Of a stretch of 64,000 nucleotides of DNA, positions 62,807 through 64,000 are shown piece after piece. The DNA is taken from NCBI GenBank assembly GCA_028753945.1, contig JAPNXP010000012.1, positions 4,052,501-4,116,500 of the forward strand, read 5' to 3'. Numbering within the stretch: the stretch's first letter is position 1; each line of letters starts with the position of its first letter. The translations under genes were made by a program, and so were the position numbers. This stretch comes from Hexactinellida sp. DTS-2022. Its lineage: Eukaryota > Porifera > Hexactinellida. A model generated the notes under the pieces. It saw only the letters and a list, made by a program, of their open reading frames with translations. It did not search any database and was not told the origin of the DNA.

Positions 62807-64000
62807 TCACACATTCCTGTCATCTCGTAGCCAAATCTGTCTCGCACTCGCATCGATATGCGAAGGGTCAATCGTTAGCAACCTCTCTCTAGTCTCTGCG
62901 TCTTGTATCAGTTTGTTCCAAGTAATGTTTCTCTTCAACGAGTCAACATCCCCTACGATATACAGAGCTATCTTCGCTCGTGTGAGAGCAACGTTAATCC
63001 GTTTGTAGTTCGAAAGGAATCCAATTGTGCCTGTTTTAGACTTAGAACGAACACAAGATATTATTATTATGTCCTTCTCTTTCCCTTGGAAGCCGTCCAC
63101 TGAATTAACTTCGATCCTCTCTGAAAATGCGGATATTGTTTTCGAGAGTTCTTTCAACTGTGCCTGATAAGGTGTGATTATACCAATGGAAGATGAATCG
63201 AATTTCCTCAACAGTTCTCTGACTAAGGCTGACACAAATTCAATCTCTTTGAGATTCATAATTTGTCCAGGCTTGTTAGATGTTTCCTGTCCATAAGAAA
63301 TGTGGAACAAGAAGTATGGATTAAGAAGATCATTCGGTCTCGTTTCTATCTTGCGACTTGTGCGCAGTTCCCCTCTGTAAAACGTTTTGTTAGGAAAATG
63401 ACAAATTTCTGGGTGCATTCTGTACTGTGTATCAAGCCGTATTACTGGATCCTCGTTGTTACTGTCTCGGTTGAAAAATAGATCGAATCTCTCGAACAGA
63501 CTCCTCCCGAACCCATTTCCCTGCAGCTGAGGGGATTTAACAACAGCTGGCAGTTGGTTAGGGTCCCCTACTAGCACTAGCTTAGTGCTCAGGAACTGCA
63601 ATGGAATTAGGATGTCTAGCTCATTGCATTGTGTAGCCTCATCTACGATAACACAGGTGAAATGGTTAAGTTTTTTATCTTCTTTGAATAGTTCGTCCAT
63701 CACCGAAATCCCAGAACTACTTAGCGTTGTCAAGATAATATTGGTATGTTTTAAAAGGGATTCCTTAAAGCGTATGTCTGTTAGCTTTGATTTTTGCTGA
63801 ATAGATTCTAACTGAGAAATTGAACGCTGAACACTGGTAAGCTTACTCTTTAGACTCTTTATGTTCAACTGTGTATCTTGTATTTCCGTCTTAACAGTTC
63901 TGTCATCAGCAAAGGTCTCATAATGTAATTTAAAACATTGAAGAGAACTCTCCAATAGTTTGATGTCACCTTCATACTTAATCTTCAAACCTATTTGTTC
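62807..64000 (-). CDS. SETX: Senataxin/Sen1-like superfamily 1 RNA-DNA helicase, C-terminal part
   Basis: Open on the reverse strand from the window edge to a TGA at 62807-62809 (about 397 codons). Upf1-like SF1 helicases of this type unwind RNA:DNA hybrids in transcription termination. Motif II is VIVDEATQC (DEATQ at 63629-63643), motif III LVGDPNQLPAVV, motif IV region RLDTQYRMHPEICHFPN, motif V VNSVDGFQGKEKD and motif VI RINVALTRAKIALYIVGD. A charged coiled-coil-like insert precedes motif II, as in SETX/Sen1. Walker A lies beyond the window. The frame continues in-frame to base 64000 (..EQIGLKIKYEGD), so no start codon is inside. The tail after motif VI is only about 45 residues. MOV10, AQR or IGHMBP2 are less likely by motif wording. 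Confidence 0.88.
   Translation of the reverse strand, partial: EQIGLKIKYEGDIKLLESSLQCFKLHYETFADDRTVKTEIQDTQLNIKSLKSKLTSVQRSISQLESIQQKSKLTDIRFKESLLKHTNIILTTLSSSGISVMDELFKEDKKLNHFTCVIVDEATQCNELDILIPLQFLSTKLVLVGDPNQLPAVVKSPQLQGNGFGRSLFERFDLFFNRDSNNEDPVIRLDTQYRMHPEICHFPNKTFYRGELRTSRKIETRPNDLLNPYFLFHISYGQETSNKPGQIMNLKEIEFVSALVRELLRKFDSSSIGIITPYQAQLKELSKTISAFSERIEVNSVDGFQGKEKDIIIISCVRSKSKTGTIGFLSNYKRINVALTRAKIALYIVGDVDSLKRNITWNKLIQDAETRERLLTIDPSHIDASARQIWLRDDRNV

Noticed and set aside
1-64000. Retrovirus-like, LTR, Polinton or LINE elements
   Set aside because: No reverse transcriptase, capsid, envelope or integrase-type frame and no long direct terminal repeats were recognised on either strand.
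1-64000. tRNA and rRNA genes
   Set aside because: No convincing cloverleaf or rRNA segment was recognised by eye; a covariance scan was not possible here.

Overview
This is a window of an animal (metazoan) nuclear genome, AT-rich and loaded with DNA transposons. The evidence is its host genes: an FCHO-type F-BAR endocytic protein, the SWI/SNF subunit SMARCD/BAF60, TTC23, an ANKMY1 relic, the gamete fusogen HAP2/GCS1, a p24 (TMED4/9-type) cargo receptor and a senataxin-like helicase. HAP2 together with two cilium-associated families (TTC23, ANKMY1) and THAP/P elements suggests a ciliated, HAP2-retaining non-vertebrate animal. The species cannot be fixed from sequence alone. Intron density in the host genes is low: six of the seven complete or partial-but-readable host genes are single open frames (up to 960 codons), and only the p24 gene shows an intron.

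Layout. 1-10.5 kb: no host gene; decayed transposons, a tyrosine-recombinase relic and a large fold-back element that ends about 150 bp before the FCHO gene. 10.5-13.4 kb: FCHO. 13.4-24.5 kb: a deleted P element with perfect 31-bp termini, a Helitron helicase relic, a hAT MITE, and a whole-looking P element (4.06 kb, 8-bp target duplication, 959-codon THAP transposase). 24.5-27.9 kb: a PIF/Harbinger element whose two genes run in opposite directions and sit in each other's introns. 27.9-33.9 kb: several hAT and pogo-type MITEs, one hAT inside another. 33.9-35.4 kb: SMARCD. 36-38.4 kb: ANKMY1-type pseudogene riddled with fold-back insertions. 39.5-40.7 kb: coiled-coil/NHL-repeat protein. 41.5-48.3 kb: MITE-dense zone with Helentron-like pieces and an 861-bp tandem duplication. 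48.4-49.7 kb: TTC23. 50.5-54.2 kb: nested hAT-type elements. 54.8-64 kb: a gene-dense end with an orphan multi-pass membrane protein, HAP2, the p24 gene and the 3' part of a senataxin-like gene.

Mobile elements. Nine hAT-type nonautonomous elements have perfect 8-bp target duplications readable by eye, and two more have 7/8 matches. TA-flanked pogo/mariner-type MITEs, Helentron-like pieces with clustered trinucleotide-loop hairpins, and a fold-back family (called Fold-1 here) make up most of the rest. Several unrelated families share one design: terminal inverted repeats followed by arrays of 7-11-bp motifs that are inverted at the other end. I saw no retrovirus-like or LTR element, no Polinton and no CRISPR array.
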